A stretch of DNA of 64,000 bases. It comes from Ruminococcus sp. (GTDB lineage Bacteria; Bacillota; Clostridia; Oscillospirales; Ruminococcaceae). The DNA lies in NCBI GenBank assembly GCA_014799805.1, contig JAAVHJ010000010.1:155096-219095 (forward strand), read 5' to 3'. Of this stretch, positions 17,017-26,730 are shown piece after piece. A program made the position numbers and the translations under genes. A model generated the notes under the pieces. That model was given only the letters and a program-made list of their open reading frames with translations, was not told where the DNA came from and ran no database searches. How positions within the stretch are numbered: the stretch's first letter is position 1; every line of letters begins with the position of its first letter.

Positions 17017-18087
17017 TTATAATAAATTAAATTTTTCTTGCTTTCTGATTTCAGCAAGAACTTTTTTAATATCTTGTGTACTGTTTTTATCACAAATTAA
17101 TAATGCATCAGGTGTATCAACAATGACTAAATTATCTAATCCCAATAAAGCAATTGTTTTATTATCAGCACAGACAGTACAATTTCTGGTATCAACGCTG
17201 ATAATATCGCCATCAAATAAATTGCCCTGATTATCCGTTGCATTAATACGTTCTAATGCAAGCCAATTTCCCACATCGTCCCAGCCAAAGCTTGACGGAA
17301 TTGTATAAATATTTTCTGCTTTTTCCATAATACCAAAATCAATAGATTCCGCTGGCAAGTCAGGAAAATTTTCAATTAATATTTTTTCAAAATTTTCAGT
17401 TCCATAAGCATTTGCAATTGGCTGTAAACCAGTATATAAATCAGGCATATATTTTTTAATATTATTTAAAATACTGGAAGCTTTCCAGATAAACATGCCA
17501 CTATTCCAAAGATATTTTTTAGAATTTAAATAATTTTTTGCCGTTTCTAAATCAGGTTTTTCAACAAAGCATTCTACACCATAAATACCGTCCTGACTGC
17601 TGTCATGCAAATATTTAATATAGCCATAACCTGTTTCTGGATAAGTCGGCATAATGCCCAAAGTAATCAAATTTTCGCCTTTTTCTGCAAATGCAACAGC
17701 TTGTTTTAGTGTATTTAAATAAATTTCTTCTGCATGAATCAAATGGTCTGATGGTAATACAAGCATCACAGCATCTTGATATTTTTTCTGAATCATACAA
17801 CTTGCTAAACCAATACAAGGAGCTGTATTTTTGGGACAAGGTTCTGCGATAATATTTTCTTTTGGCAAATCTGGGAGCTGATTTTTTACTAAATATAAAT
17901 ATTCCTGATTAGTAATAATATAAATATCTTGTTTTGCTACAAGATTTTTCAAACGCCTGACAGTTTTTTGAATCATTGTTTCACCATCAGCCGTCAGAGA
18001 TAAAAATTGCTTTGGATAATTCGCACGGCTTTTTGGCCAAAAGCGTTCTCCTTTTCCGCCAGCCATAATTACTGCAGTTAATTTCAT
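17017..18087 (-). CDS. manC: Mannose-1-phosphate guanylyltransferase
   Basis: A 356-residue single-domain nucleotidyltransferase that makes GDP-mannose from mannose-1-phosphate and GTP. The N-terminus carries the signature VIMAGGKGERFWPKSRANYPKQFL, and the middle has FVEKPDLETA and NSGMFIWKA. The C-terminal phosphomannose isomerase domain of longer ManC proteins is absent, so fructose-6-phosphate to mannose-6-phosphate must come from elsewhere. It overlaps the initiating transferase gene by four bases (ATGA) and feeds Gmd. Confidence 0.93.
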   Translation of the reverse strand: MKLTAVIMAGGKGERFWPKSRANYPKQFLSLTADGETMIQKTVRRLKNLVAKQDIYIITNQEYLYLVKNQLPDLPKENIIAEPCPKNTAPCIGLASCMIQKKYQDAVMLVLPSDHLIHAEEIYLNTLKQAVAFAEKGENLITLGIMPTYPETGYGYIKYLHDSSQDGIYGVECFVEKPDLETAKNYLNSKKYLWNSGMFIWKASSILNNIKKYMPDLYTGLQPIANAYGTENFEKILIENFPDLPAESIDFGIMEKAENIYTIPSSFGWDDVGNWLALERINATDNQGNLFDGDIISVDTRNCTVCADNKTIALLGLDNLVIVDTPDALLICDKNSTQDIKKVLAEIRKQEKFNLL

Positions 18088-19472
18088 ATCTTTTTCTCCT
18101 TTTTGTTCTGTTTATTTTTATTTTTAATAGATAATAGCTCTTCATTTGTTTTCTGTGTAGGAAAGAGCGTAATCTTAATTGTCATTAATATAATCTGAAT
18201 ATCCCGAAATAACGAATAATTTTCAATATACATCAAATCCATTTTTAATTTATCATAAGGCGTTGTATCATAAACACCTGTTACTTGTGCATAGCCTGTT
18301 AATCCAGCTTTTACTTGCAATCTGAATTTAAATTCTGGGAATTGCTTTTCATATTCTTGGCATAATTCAGGGCGTTCAGGTCTGGGACCTACAACTGACA
18401 TATCGCCTTTCAGAATATTAAATAACTGTGGCAATTCGTCTAATCTGCATTTTCTTAAAATTTTTCCAACAGGTGTAATTCTGGTATCATGATTTTCAGC
18501 AAGTTTTGCACCATGCAATTCTGCATTGGGAATCATACTTCTGAATTTATAAAGCATAAATTCTTTTCCGTCTTGTGTCAGACGCTTTTGCCGATAGAAA
18601 ACGGCTCCGCCATCACAAAGCTTGACTGCAATTGCACAAATCAGCATAATTGGCAATGCGGGAATCAATGCGAATACACAAAACATCAAATCAAATATTC
18701 TTTTTAATAATTTCTGTTCAAACGTCAAGCCATAATTTCTGCATAATAACAAAGGCGTATCAAATAATCTTAAATCTTCTGCACCTCTTAGAATAATATC
18801 TGAAATTTCTGGCACAATATACGCTCTTAAATGCTTATCAAAACAAAATTTTACTAAATCATTTCTTAATTTTTCTGGTAAATCGCAAATAATCACACCA
18901 TCATATTGCAAAATTTTTAATTTCATTTCTTCGTAATCTGTTTTGGCACTCACAGATTCACAAATCATATATTTATCAACACGATAGCTCATTTTCATAA
19001 CTAATCCTACCGCTGACGAACTGCCATAAACAATAACTAATTTTCTAGGCGGATACAACGCAAAATATAATTTATGTGTGAAAAACGTCCAGCAACATAA
19101 TACAATAAATTCCAATACTGTTAATTTCAACATGGGAGCAATTTCTGCAAAATGTCTTAAAATCACACTAATTTGCAAGTATGTGACTAAATTTCCCCCA
19201 CAGACAGATAACATTTGTGATAATAAGGCATCTGTCTTTCTTAAATAACCGACTTTAAAAGCCCCATATATTTTAAAAAACAGGAACATCACAACGGCAT
19301 AAATGCCAATGACAGCCCAGTTACCACGCCTAAAAAATGGCAATACCAGCCCATTCAGATAACTTTCATACCAGGTATCAGCAAATTGTAATGTTAATAT
19401 TCCTAATAACAGCAAATCTGAAAAAAAGCCGATAATATGCTTGTATTGTTCCCGATTGTGTTTCTTATACAA
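18084..19472 (-). CDS. Initiating sugar-phosphate transferase to undecaprenyl phosphate (WbaP/PHPT family)
   Basis: A 462-residue polyprenyl glycosylphosphotransferase. It has four or five N-terminal membrane helices, a Rossmann-like middle region (KLVIVYGSSSAVG), and a C-terminal catalytic domain (from about 255) with KRIFDLMFC, the YKFRSM segment, RKCRLDELPQLFNILKGDMS and VGPRPERPE. This enzyme starts a repeat unit by loading the first sugar-1-phosphate on the carrier lipid. There is no ATG at the N-terminus. TTG at 19472 lies eight bases after aaaggg and is preferred over TTG at 19478. It opens the operon behind a perfect promoter. Confidence 0.9.
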   Translation of the reverse strand: MYKKHNREQYKHIIGFFSDLLLLGILTLQFADTWYESYLNGLVLPFFRRGNWAVIGIYAVVMFLFFKIYGAFKVGYLRKTDALLSQMLSVCGGNLVTYLQISVILRHFAEIAPMLKLTVLEFIVLCCWTFFTHKLYFALYPPRKLVIVYGSSSAVGLVMKMSYRVDKYMICESVSAKTDYEEMKLKILQYDGVIICDLPEKLRNDLVKFCFDKHLRAYIVPEISDIILRGAEDLRLFDTPLLLCRNYGLTFEQKLLKRIFDLMFCVFALIPALPIMLICAIAVKLCDGGAVFYRQKRLTQDGKEFMLYKFRSMIPNAELHGAKLAENHDTRITPVGKILRKCRLDELPQLFNILKGDMSVVGPRPERPELCQEYEKQFPEFKFRLQVKAGLTGYAQVTGVYDTTPYDKLKMDLMYIENYSLFRDIQIILMTIKITLFPTQKTNEELLSIKNKNKQNKKEKKI

Positions 19473-19524
19473 AATCAAAGCCCTTTCTTTGAAATTTCAA
19501 TTTTTGATAAAGCACCTTATTATT

Positions 19525-19553
19525 ATTATAACAAACTAAAATAAAACTGTCAA
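19525..19553 (-). promoter_or_regulatory. Sigma-A promoter of the polysaccharide operon
   Basis: On the minus strand TTGACA (19553-19548) and TATAAT (19530-19525) are 17 bases apart, which is a consensus promoter. Transcription would begin near 19518 and cover the initiating transferase, manC, gmd, two glycosyltransferases, rmd and the coiled-coil gene. Confidence 0.88.
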
Positions 19554-19569
19554 TAGATTACATTAATTT

Positions 19570-19612
19570 AAAAAAAAAAGCCCTGCTTTTAGAAAAAAGC
19601 AGAAACTTTTTT
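19570..19612 (-). terminator. Terminator after pgsA
   Basis: ctgctttt (19583-19590) pairs with aaaagcag, extended by aaaaag and cttttt outside, and a T run follows on the minus strand. Confidence 0.85.
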
Positions 19613-19636
19613 AAAACTCTAATTTTATACAATTTG

Positions 19637-20221
19637 TTATTTCATATCAATATATTTCCAATAGCTTTTTAAATAGACACAACCAGAAATTAAAGTTAAT
19701 ATTACAGAAATCCAGACTAACACATTGCAAATAATCTGCATGATAGCATCAGCATTTCGCCATGAATCAGCTGAATTTCCAAAAATTTCTAAAATTGTCA
19801 GCCAAAGCAACATGACAGAAATAGCAATCATGGTAAAAGCTGTTTTTAATTTGCCCCATATGCCAGCAGAGACAACAACGCCTTTTTCGGCTGTGACTAA
19901 TCGTAAGCCAGAAACAGTAAATTCTCTTGTTGCAATTATCGTAATTACAATACCATTAATTGCAAATTGGCTCACATCGGCAAGTACCGCTAAAGCCGCT
20001 AATACTAAAATTTTATCTGCCAAAGGGTCTGCAAATTTTCCGAACGTTGTAATCAAATGATATTTTCTGGCAATTTTGCCGTCCAATGCATCCGTAATAG
20101 ATGCAATTGCAAAAATAAGCAATCCTAATGTAACGTGCAAAGGAAAATTCACATACATACAAACCATAAACACAGGAACTAAAATAATTCTCAAAAGTGT
20201 TAGTTTATTCGGCAGATTCAT
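19637..20221 (-). CDS. pgsA: CDP-diacylglycerol-glycerol-3-phosphate 3-phosphatidyltransferase
   Basis: A 194-residue membrane enzyme that makes phosphatidylglycerophosphate. The complete CDP-alcohol phosphotransferase motif DGxxARx8GxxxDxxxD is visible, from DGKIAR to FADPLADK near residues 45-70, and about five membrane segments surround it. The ATG at 20221 follows gaggtga by six bases and overlaps the end of rimO by 17 bases. Phosphatidylglycerol synthesis is essential. Confidence 0.93.
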   Translation of the reverse strand: MNLPNKLTLLRIILVPVFMVCMYVNFPLHVTLGLLIFAIASITDALDGKIARKYHLITTFGKFADPLADKILVLAALAVLADVSQFAINGIVITIIATREFTVSGLRLVTAEKGVVVSAGIWGKLKTAFTMIAISVMLLWLTILEIFGNSADSWRNADAIMQIICNVLVWISVILTLISGCVYLKSYWKYIDMK

Positions 20222-21548
20222 TGCCAATCACCTCACCAAGCAAATCATAATCTAATATATCTGTAATTTTAACTTGTACATATTCGCCAATTTGTAATTT
20301 CTTTTCTGAACTGAAAAATATTTTTCCGTCAATATCAGGTGCATCAGCTTCTGTTCTGCCAAAATAACATTCTGCCCACTTGTCAAAACCCTCTACAACC
20401 GCTGTTTTTATTTTACCCAATTGTAACGCATTATACTCCGCACTGATTTCCGCTTGTTGTTCCATTAAAATATCAGCTCTTTGATTTTTAATTTCTTCAT
20501 CAATTTGATTCTCAAATTCAGCGGCTTTTGTCCCTTCTTCCTGAGAATACGCAAAACAGCCTAATCTGGTAAATTTCATATCTTTCACAAACTGTGATAA
20601 TTCTTCAAATTGTGCTTCTGATTCCGCAGGAAAACCTGTAATCAGCGTTGTTCTTAACACAATATCAGGCATTTTTTCTCTTAGTTTCCTGATTAAATTT
20701 ACAATCTGTGCATGACTGCTATTTCGATTCATGCGTTTTAAAATTTCATCATTGCAATGCTGAATTGGCATATCAATATATTTCACAATTTTTTTCTCTC
20801 TTGCCATAACGGCAATCAATTCATCAGTAATTCTCTCAGGATAGCAATATAAAATACGAATCCATTTTAATTTCTCAATCTTACATAATTTTTCAAGCAA
20901 TTCAGGCAGACAGGCTTTGCCGTATAAATCTTCGCCATATCTTGTTGTATCCTGTGCAATAATATTTAATTCTGTCACGCCATAATCTGCTAATTTCTGG
21001 GCTTCCTGCAATAAATCTTCCATAGGCACACTTCTGTATTTTCCACGAATCATAGGAATTGCACAATAAGTACAACAATTAGAACAGCCCTCTGCAATTT
21101 TCAGATACGAAAAAAATGGCAAAGTAGAAATAATTCTTTCCCCAACTAATTCAGCATTCAATTTAGACGAAAATTTAATAATCTTTTCGCCTTTTAAAAC
21201 TTCATCCAGTACAGCAATAATATCTTTATTTTCACCAATGCCAATAATTGCATCAGCTTCTGGAAATTCTTCTGCCATTTGTTCCTGATAACGTTCCGCT
21301 AAGCAACCAGTAATAATTAATTTTTTAATTTTGCCTTCTTCTTTGAGTTTGCCAATTTCCAGAATTGTTTCTATTGCTTCTTCTTTTGCAGATTGAATAA
21401 ATCCGCAGGTATTCACAACTGCAATATCTGAATCGCCAAATTCAGTTACTAATTCATAACCATGTGTTCTTAGTTTATATAAAATTCTTTCAGAGTCTAC
21501 TAAATTTTTATTACAGCCTAACGACACAACACCAACTTTAATACTCAT
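20205..21548 (-). CDS. rimO: Ribosomal protein S12 methylthiotransferase
   Basis: A 447-residue radical-SAM methylthiotransferase that modifies an Asp of ribosomal protein S12. The N-terminal UPF0004 domain starts VGVVSLGCNKNLVDSE, the radical-SAM cluster motif is CSNCCTYC (CxxxCxxC), and the C-terminal part has a TRAM domain. The SLGCNKNLVDSE and GCSNxCTYC forms separate RimO from MiaB. It overlaps recX by four bases and pgsA by 17, an arrangement frequent in clostridia. Confidence 0.95.
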   Translation of the reverse strand: MSIKVGVVSLGCNKNLVDSERILYKLRTHGYELVTEFGDSDIAVVNTCGFIQSAKEEAIETILEIGKLKEEGKIKKLIITGCLAERYQEQMAEEFPEADAIIGIGENKDIIAVLDEVLKGEKIIKFSSKLNAELVGERIISTLPFFSYLKIAEGCSNCCTYCAIPMIRGKYRSVPMEDLLQEAQKLADYGVTELNIIAQDTTRYGEDLYGKACLPELLEKLCKIEKLKWIRILYCYPERITDELIAVMAREKKIVKYIDMPIQHCNDEILKRMNRNSSHAQIVNLIRKLREKMPDIVLRTTLITGFPAESEAQFEELSQFVKDMKFTRLGCFAYSQEEGTKAAEFENQIDEEIKNQRADILMEQQAEISAEYNALQLGKIKTAVVEGFDKWAECYFGRTEADAPDIDGKIFFSSEKKLQIGEYVQVKITDILDYDLLGEVIGNESAE

Positions 21549-22186
21549 AAAACTGATTCCTCATCTTCCTGATTTGCAAAATAATCTTCGATTGCATATT
21601 TAATACTTGTAATATCATAACCAAGCCTTGCCATACCAGCAATGACTTTATTTCTTGTTTTAAAATCCTGTTCATCTTGTAAGATTCTGCCATATTTTTT
21701 GACTAATACAGCATAAACATTCTCCTGTGCAAATGCTTCCTGTTCTGCTAAAAATTCCTGAATTAAATCTTTTGCAAGCCCTTTTTTCAGCATTTCTTGT
21801 TTGGCTCTATAAATGCCATAGCCTTTTTTCTGGACTAAATATTCTGCATAACGTTCTGCATATCTTCTGTCATTAATTAAATTAATTTTAACTAGCTTTT
21901 CCAGAACACTTTTACAAAGCAAGTCATCTTGATAAGAAATCATTAATTTTTGATATAGCATTTGATACGAATAATCTCTGTCATTCAGCAAATAGCAAGC
22001 TCTTTGATAAGCACGGCGAAATCTGGATTTTTTATGCAAATCTTCTAATAAAGCAATTGCATAATTTTCACCCTCATGTAAATCATAAAATTGCAACAGT
22101 TCGCCGTCTATTTCATAGACGGCATCTGTTACATGAACTTCATAATATGATTTTTGCTTAATAATTTTATTAATTTTCGTCATCAT
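21545..22186 (-). CDS. recX: RecX regulatory protein
   Basis: A 213-residue RecX, which modulates RecA filaments. It shows the three-helix repeats of the family, with RACYLLNDRDYSYQMLYQKL, INDRRYAERYAEYLVQKKGYG and IYRAKQEMLKKG. It starts 13 bases after recA, the usual position. No strong ribosome binding site precedes the ATG pair at 22186, so translation may depend on coupling with recA. Confidence 0.92.
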   Translation of the reverse strand: MMTKINKIIKQKSYYEVHVTDAVYEIDGELLQFYDLHEGENYAIALLEDLHKKSRFRRAYQRACYLLNDRDYSYQMLYQKLMISYQDDLLCKSVLEKLVKINLINDRRYAERYAEYLVQKKGYGIYRAKQEMLKKGLAKDLIQEFLAEQEAFAQENVYAVLVKKYGRILQDEQDFKTRNKVIAGMARLGYDITSIKYAIEDYFANQEDEESVL

Positions 22187-22198
22187 AAATTATATAAA

Positions 22199-23392
22199 TT
22201 ATTCAGTTGGTTCAAATTCTTCAAAATCATCATCAGCGTCAATATCAATATTCGCATTTGCACCTGTTTCAGGGTTTATCTCTGACATGGCACCAGATTC
22301 TATCACAGGATTTTTTATAACAGAATCTTCTTCTGATTCTTCCAGCTCACGCATTTTTTGCAGAATTTTTTCTTCAATTTCTTTTCTGAATGCTTCATTA
22401 TCAGCTAATTGCTGTTTTACATTATCACGACCTTGTCCAAGTTTCTGACCATTATAACTAAACCAGGAACCACTTTTTTGAATGACATCAAATTCAACAG
22501 CCAAGTCCATAATTTCACCTGTTCTGGAAATTCCCTTGCCATAAATATTATCAAATTCACATTCTCTAAATGGAGGTGCAACTTTATTTTTGACAATTTT
22601 AACTTTCATGCGGTTACCAATTGGCATGCCATTTTCTTTAATCACTTCACCTTTTCTAACGTCCATACGAATCGTTGCATAGAATTTCAAAGCTCTTCCG
22701 CCTGGAGTTGTTTCAGGATTGCCATATAACACGCCGATTTTTTCACGAATCTGATTAATAAAAATTGCAACACAACCTGTTTTAGAAACAATAGACGTCA
22801 ATTTACGCATAGCCTGTGACATTAATCTAGCCAACTGTCCAACATGATTATCGCCCATTTCGCCATCAATTTCAGCTTTTGTCGTCATAGCCGCAACAGA
22901 ATCTATAACAATCACATCAATTGCCCCAGAACGCACAAGCGATTCTGCAATTTCAAGTGCCTGTTCACCGCTATCAGGCTGAGAAACTAATAAATTATCA
23001 ATATTGACACCTAATGCTTTGGCATATTTTGGGTCAAGTGCATGTTCCACATCAATAAATGCTGCTTCACCGCCCATTTTTTGTGCTTCTGCAATGACAT
23101 GCAAGGCAACAGTTGTTTTACCAGAACTTTCAGGACCATATAATTCAATAATACGCCCTCTTGGCACACCGCCAACACCTAAAGCCAAATCCAGTGTCAT
23201 AGAACCTGTTGGAATGACTTCCACGTCCATTTTTCCTTGCTGACCAAGACGCATAACAGCTCCCTGTCCATATTGTTTTTCAATCATTTTGAGAGCATGT
23301 TCTAATGCTGCTTTTTTCTCCTCTGAAGTTGCTGGCAACTGATACATTCCAGTTGCTTTTTTTTCTGCTTTTGCTTTCGCTTTTGTTGCCAT
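22199..23392 (-). CDS. recA: Recombinase RecA
   Basis: A 397-residue RecA for homologous recombination and SOS induction. Walker [10 protein letters not shown], the [20 protein letters not shown] segment, and the [20 protein letters not shown] loop are all present; the acidic C-tail is longer than usual. The ATG at 23392 lies nine bases after ggagg; upstream in-frame starts are unsupported. The gap upstream (23393-23461) contains an inverted repeat, aaacta-tttc-tagttt at 23433-23448, which could be a regulatory site. I did not see a standard Firmicutes LexA box there. Confidence 0.97.
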   Translation of the reverse strand: MATKAKAKAEKKATGMYQLPATSEEKKAALEHALKMIEKQYGQGAVMRLGQQGKMDVEVIPTGSMTLDLALGVGGVPRGRIIELYGPESSGKTTVALHVIAEAQKMGGEAAFIDVEHALDPKYAKALGVNIDNLLVSQPDSGEQALEIAESLVRSGAIDVIVIDSVAAMTTKAEIDGEMGDNHVGQLARLMSQAMRKLTSIVSKTGCVAIFINQIREKIGVLYGNPETTPGGRALKFYATIRMDVRKGEVIKENGMPIGNRMKVKIVKNKVAPPFRECEFDNIYGKGISRTGEIMDLAVEFDVIQKSGSWFSYNGQKLGQGRDNVKQQLADNEAFRKEIEEKILQKMRELEESEEDSVIKNPVIESGAMSEINPETGANANIDIDADDDFEEFEPTE

Positions 23393-23461
23393 AACCAATA
23401 ACCTCCAATAAATCATAAAACTATTTATCAAGAAACTATTTCTAGTTTATCTTGCAAGAAA

Positions 23462-24310
23462 TTAATTTTTAAATCCTAATACAACTCTGTTTCTGTTTTC
23501 TAAATCCTGAATAACTTGTATATTTTTAAAATCATTTATTTTTAAAATTTCAGCCACAGCTTCGGCTTGTTGGCAACCAATTTCATAAATCAGCAAGCCA
23601 TCTTGTTTTAATCTGTTTTTCCAGATACCAGTAATATTCTGATAAAAATCTAATCCGTCAAGACCGCCTGCCAAAGCCGAAACAGGTTCATAGCTGACTT
23701 CTTTCTGCAAATCAGCCATTTCCTGACTTGTCAAATAAGGCGGATTGCTGATTATTAAATCTATATTTTCAAATTTTTCTGCAATCGCATTATCTAGTAC
23801 ATCACCAAGCATAAAATTAATAGTTAATGCATGATAATTTTTATTTTGATTTGCATAGCGTAATGCTTCTGGGCTGATATCAATGCCTGTGATTTCAGCA
23901 TTGACTAAATATTTTTTCAATGCTAAAGCAATACAGCCTGAACCAGTACACAAATCTAAAATTTTCAAATTATTTTTATTTTTTAATAAATCAAGCACAG
24001 TATCAATTAAAATTTCCGTATCAGCTCTAGGAATTAATACACCTGTTCCTACAAATAACCGCATACCATAAAATTCCCATTCGCCTAGAATATATTGCAA
24101 CGGTTCACCTGAAATTCTACGTTTTGCCATAGTGAATAATTCTTGTATTTTCCGAGACGAAAAATTTTTTTGCTGTGCGAATATCTCATGCCATGATAAA
24201 TTGCTGACTTGTTCTAACATGCATTTGACATCAAATTCTGCATCTTGTATATGTTCAGATTCCAGCATAGTAACAAGTATTTTTTTTAATTCTCTGCAAT
24301 TCATTACCAT
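23462..24310 (-). CDS. prmC: Peptide chain release factor N5-glutamine methyltransferase
   Basis: A 282-residue PrmC (HemK), which methylates the GGQ glutamine of release factors. The SAM-binding LDLCTGSGCIALAL and catalytic NPPY (in LIISNPPYLT) are visible, as is the family segment GEPLQYILGEWEFYG near residue 60-75. The start codon overlaps the end of yqhQ, and the usual partner prfA is not in the next position here. Confidence is high. Confidence 0.95.
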   Translation of the reverse strand: MVMNCRELKKILVTMLESEHIQDAEFDVKCMLEQVSNLSWHEIFAQQKNFSSRKIQELFTMAKRRISGEPLQYILGEWEFYGMRLFVGTGVLIPRADTEILIDTVLDLLKNKNNLKILDLCTGSGCIALALKKYLVNAEITGIDISPEALRYANQNKNYHALTINFMLGDVLDNAIAEKFENIDLIISNPPYLTSQEMADLQKEVSYEPVSALAGGLDGLDFYQNITGIWKNRLKQDGLLIYEIGCQQAEAVAEILKINDFKNIQVIQDLENRNRVVLGFKN

Positions 24311-25269
24311 TTATCGTCCTCTAAATTTTCTGGAATGCAGGGCTTTAATGCTTCAATGGCAATTTCAATCTGTGAATTATCAGGTTCTTTGGTTGTGATT
24401 CTCTGGAGCTGTAAACCAGGATAAGAAACAATTTTAGCCAACATGCCGTTACTTCTTCCTGCAAATTGAATACACTCAAACGAACAACCAACAGTAATTG
24501 GCAATAAACATAAACTACATAAAAATCTTTGCCACGGAATCGTAAACGGCACAAGACACATGACTAAAATGCTAATAAATAACGTCAGGAAAATAAAACT
24601 TGTGCCACATCTTGGGTGTAATCGCACTTGTTTTTTGACATTCTCAACTGTTAAAGGCAAACCCGCTTCAAAACAGGCAATTGTTTTATGTTCTGCACCG
24701 TGATATTCATAAGTTCTTCTGATATCTTTCATTGTGCCAGTAATTGCCATATAGCCAACAAATACAATAATTTTAATAATTCCCTCTGAAAAAGACTGTA
24801 ACATTCTGTTAGCTGTCAAGGGCTTTATCAGACCAACAAGCCATTTTGGCAAGAATAAAAATAATGCCATTGCTACAAGCATACCTAATACCATACCAAC
24901 AGCCATAATTGCCTGTACTGTTTTCTCAGTAAAATGCTTTTCTAAAAATTCTTCAAATTTAGAAGCTTCTTCCTGTTCTTCCAGTTCTTCTTCTGTCATT
25001 TGTTTTTCAGCAGATTTCATCAAGCATTTATAGCCGTCAATCATAGAAAATATAAAACTATAGACACCTCTTACAAGAGGCATTTTCTTATACCAAGGTT
25101 TCTGTTTGCCGTTGTTTAAATCCCATGTTTCCACATCAATAGTCCCATCAGGCAACCGACAAGCCATAGCACCTTTATAAACGCCTTTCATCATGACACC
25201 TTCAATTAATGCCTGCCCGCCGATTTTACTTTTATGCGAATTTTGTGAATTATTTTTCTGTTCACTCAT
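24304..25269 (-). CDS. yqhQ: DUF1385 membrane protein, YqhQ-like
   Basis: A 321-residue membrane protein of the DUF1385 family. The signature GGQALIEGVMMKG is near residue 17-29, and EYHGAEHKTIACFE and LHPRCGTSF, both strongly conserved, occur in the middle, with about five hydrophobic segments. The biochemical role is not known; the gene is typically linked to prmC in Firmicutes, as here. It overlaps prmC by seven bases. Confidence 0.9.
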   Translation of the reverse strand: MSEQKNNSQNSHKSKIGGQALIEGVMMKGVYKGAMACRLPDGTIDVETWDLNNGKQKPWYKKMPLVRGVYSFIFSMIDGYKCLMKSAEKQMTEEELEEQEEASKFEEFLEKHFTEKTVQAIMAVGMVLGMLVAMALFLFLPKWLVGLIKPLTANRMLQSFSEGIIKIIVFVGYMAITGTMKDIRRTYEYHGAEHKTIACFEAGLPLTVENVKKQVRLHPRCGTSFIFLTLFISILVMCLVPFTIPWQRFLCSLCLLPITVGCSFECIQFAGRSNGMLAKIVSYPGLQLQRITTKEPDNSQIEIAIEALKPCIPENLEDDKW

Positions 25270-25281
25270 GTTATCGCTCCT

Positions 25282-26730
25282 TTATGCATGTTCAGGTGGT
25301 AATGTAATAATAACCGTTGTCCCAACGCCTTCTTCACTTTTAATATCTAATTTTCCGCCATGTGCTGTAATAATTTCATCTGCAACAGCAAGTCCGATAC
25401 CTGACCCTCTGCGAGTATGATTGGCTTTATAAAATTTTGTTTTAATTTTAGGCAAATCAGATTCTTTAATACCACAACCGCTGTCTGATACACAAACACG
25501 AATATTACCTTCAAATTCTTCTGCTGTAATCTGCACATGACCACCTGCATCAGAATATTTAATTGCATTGTCAATAATATTAATAAATACTTGCCGAATT
25601 TTATTTTTATCACCATAAACAAACGGCAACATTTCGGGTTCATCATAAGCAATAGAAATCTGGTCTTGTGTGGCTTTATTCATGTAAATTAATACAGCAT
25701 CACCCAATTCTGCAAGGATATCCATCGTTGCTTTTTCTAATTTAAAATGCCCGCTCTGCATTCTTGAAAAGTCTAGTAATTCTTCTACCATTTGTGTTAA
25801 TCTGGTTGTTTCATTTACAATGACATTCATACCTTTTTGAACAGTTTCAGGGTCATTTTCAGCCATACAAATTGTTTCCGCCCAGCCTTTAATTGCTGTC
25901 AGAGGCGTTCGTAATTCATGTGACACAGATGAAATAAATTCATTTTTCATTTCTTCTGCTGTAGATAACTCATCCGCCATATGATTAATCGCATTGCACA
26001 AATCACCGATTTCATCATTATTATGATATTTAATCCGAAATGAAAAATCACCTTTTGCGAATTTTCCAGCAGTTGTGCTTAATTGCATAATAGGCTTAAT
26101 AATACTGCCGACAAAATAAATGCCTGTTAATACCAGCATTAAAATAATAATTGCACAGATAATAATTGCTGAAATAATCATAGTTCCAATGCTTTTATCT
26201 ACTTCTGTGAGAGAACAAACAACCCGAACAGCATAATATTCTGAACTAAAAGCCGAAATATCCATACAAACTGCCATAATTTTTTCTTGATTTTCGGCTT
26301 TGCCAATCCAGTAACCGTCACCGCCGTTTAATAAATTTTCATAATCTGGAATGGCTGTATCAGAAGCTGGTGAAAATCCTGATGAAGTCAAAATGACTCT
26401 GCCTTTTGAATTCACAGCCATGAGTTCCATTTTATCCTTTGCAGAAAAGCTTTCAAACGTTCCCCGCATTTCAGAATATAAATTTGTTTCTGAATCCTGT
26501 GCATAACGGCTTAATAAATTCACAACCGAAGTCAATTCACTTGTCAGACTTTGTCTTGCACTGGTATAATAAAAACTTTGCATTGCATAAATAAATATTA
26601 ACACAACAACAATCATAACTAATACAATTACCGCAAGATTATTCGTAATCCAACGTTGTGTAATTGTTCTTTTTTTGGGAAACTGTTCTGCAAGTTTAGT
26701 TTTAAATTTTATCATTCCATTTATAGCCAT
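25282..26730 (-). CDS. Membrane sensor histidine kinase
   Basis: A kinase of up to 482 residues with two membrane segments (about 28-50 and 178-200) around an extracellular sensor region, then a HAMP domain, a HisKA domain with SVSHELRTPL (phosphorylated His), and an ATPase domain with the N box (INIIDNAIKYSDAGG), DSGCGI and GSGIGLAV. It overlaps the response regulator gene, so they form a pair. Two starts, 26730 and 26715, are possible and neither has a clear binding site; coupling to the upstream gene is likely. The signal is unknown. Confidence 0.9.
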   Translation of the reverse strand: MAINGMIKFKTKLAEQFPKKRTITQRWITNNLAVIVLVMIVVVLIFIYAMQSFYYTSARQSLTSELTSVVNLLSRYAQDSETNLYSEMRGTFESFSAKDKMELMAVNSKGRVILTSSGFSPASDTAIPDYENLLNGGDGYWIGKAENQEKIMAVCMDISAFSSEYYAVRVVCSLTEVDKSIGTMIISAIIICAIIILMLVLTGIYFVGSIIKPIMQLSTTAGKFAKGDFSFRIKYHNNDEIGDLCNAINHMADELSTAEEMKNEFISSVSHELRTPLTAIKGWAETICMAENDPETVQKGMNVIVNETTRLTQMVEELLDFSRMQSGHFKLEKATMDILAELGDAVLIYMNKATQDQISIAYDEPEMLPFVYGDKNKIRQVFINIIDNAIKYSDAGGHVQITAEEFEGNIRVCVSDSGCGIKESDLPKIKTKFYKANHTRRGSGIGLAVADEIITAHGGKLDIKSEEGVGTTVIITLPPEHA

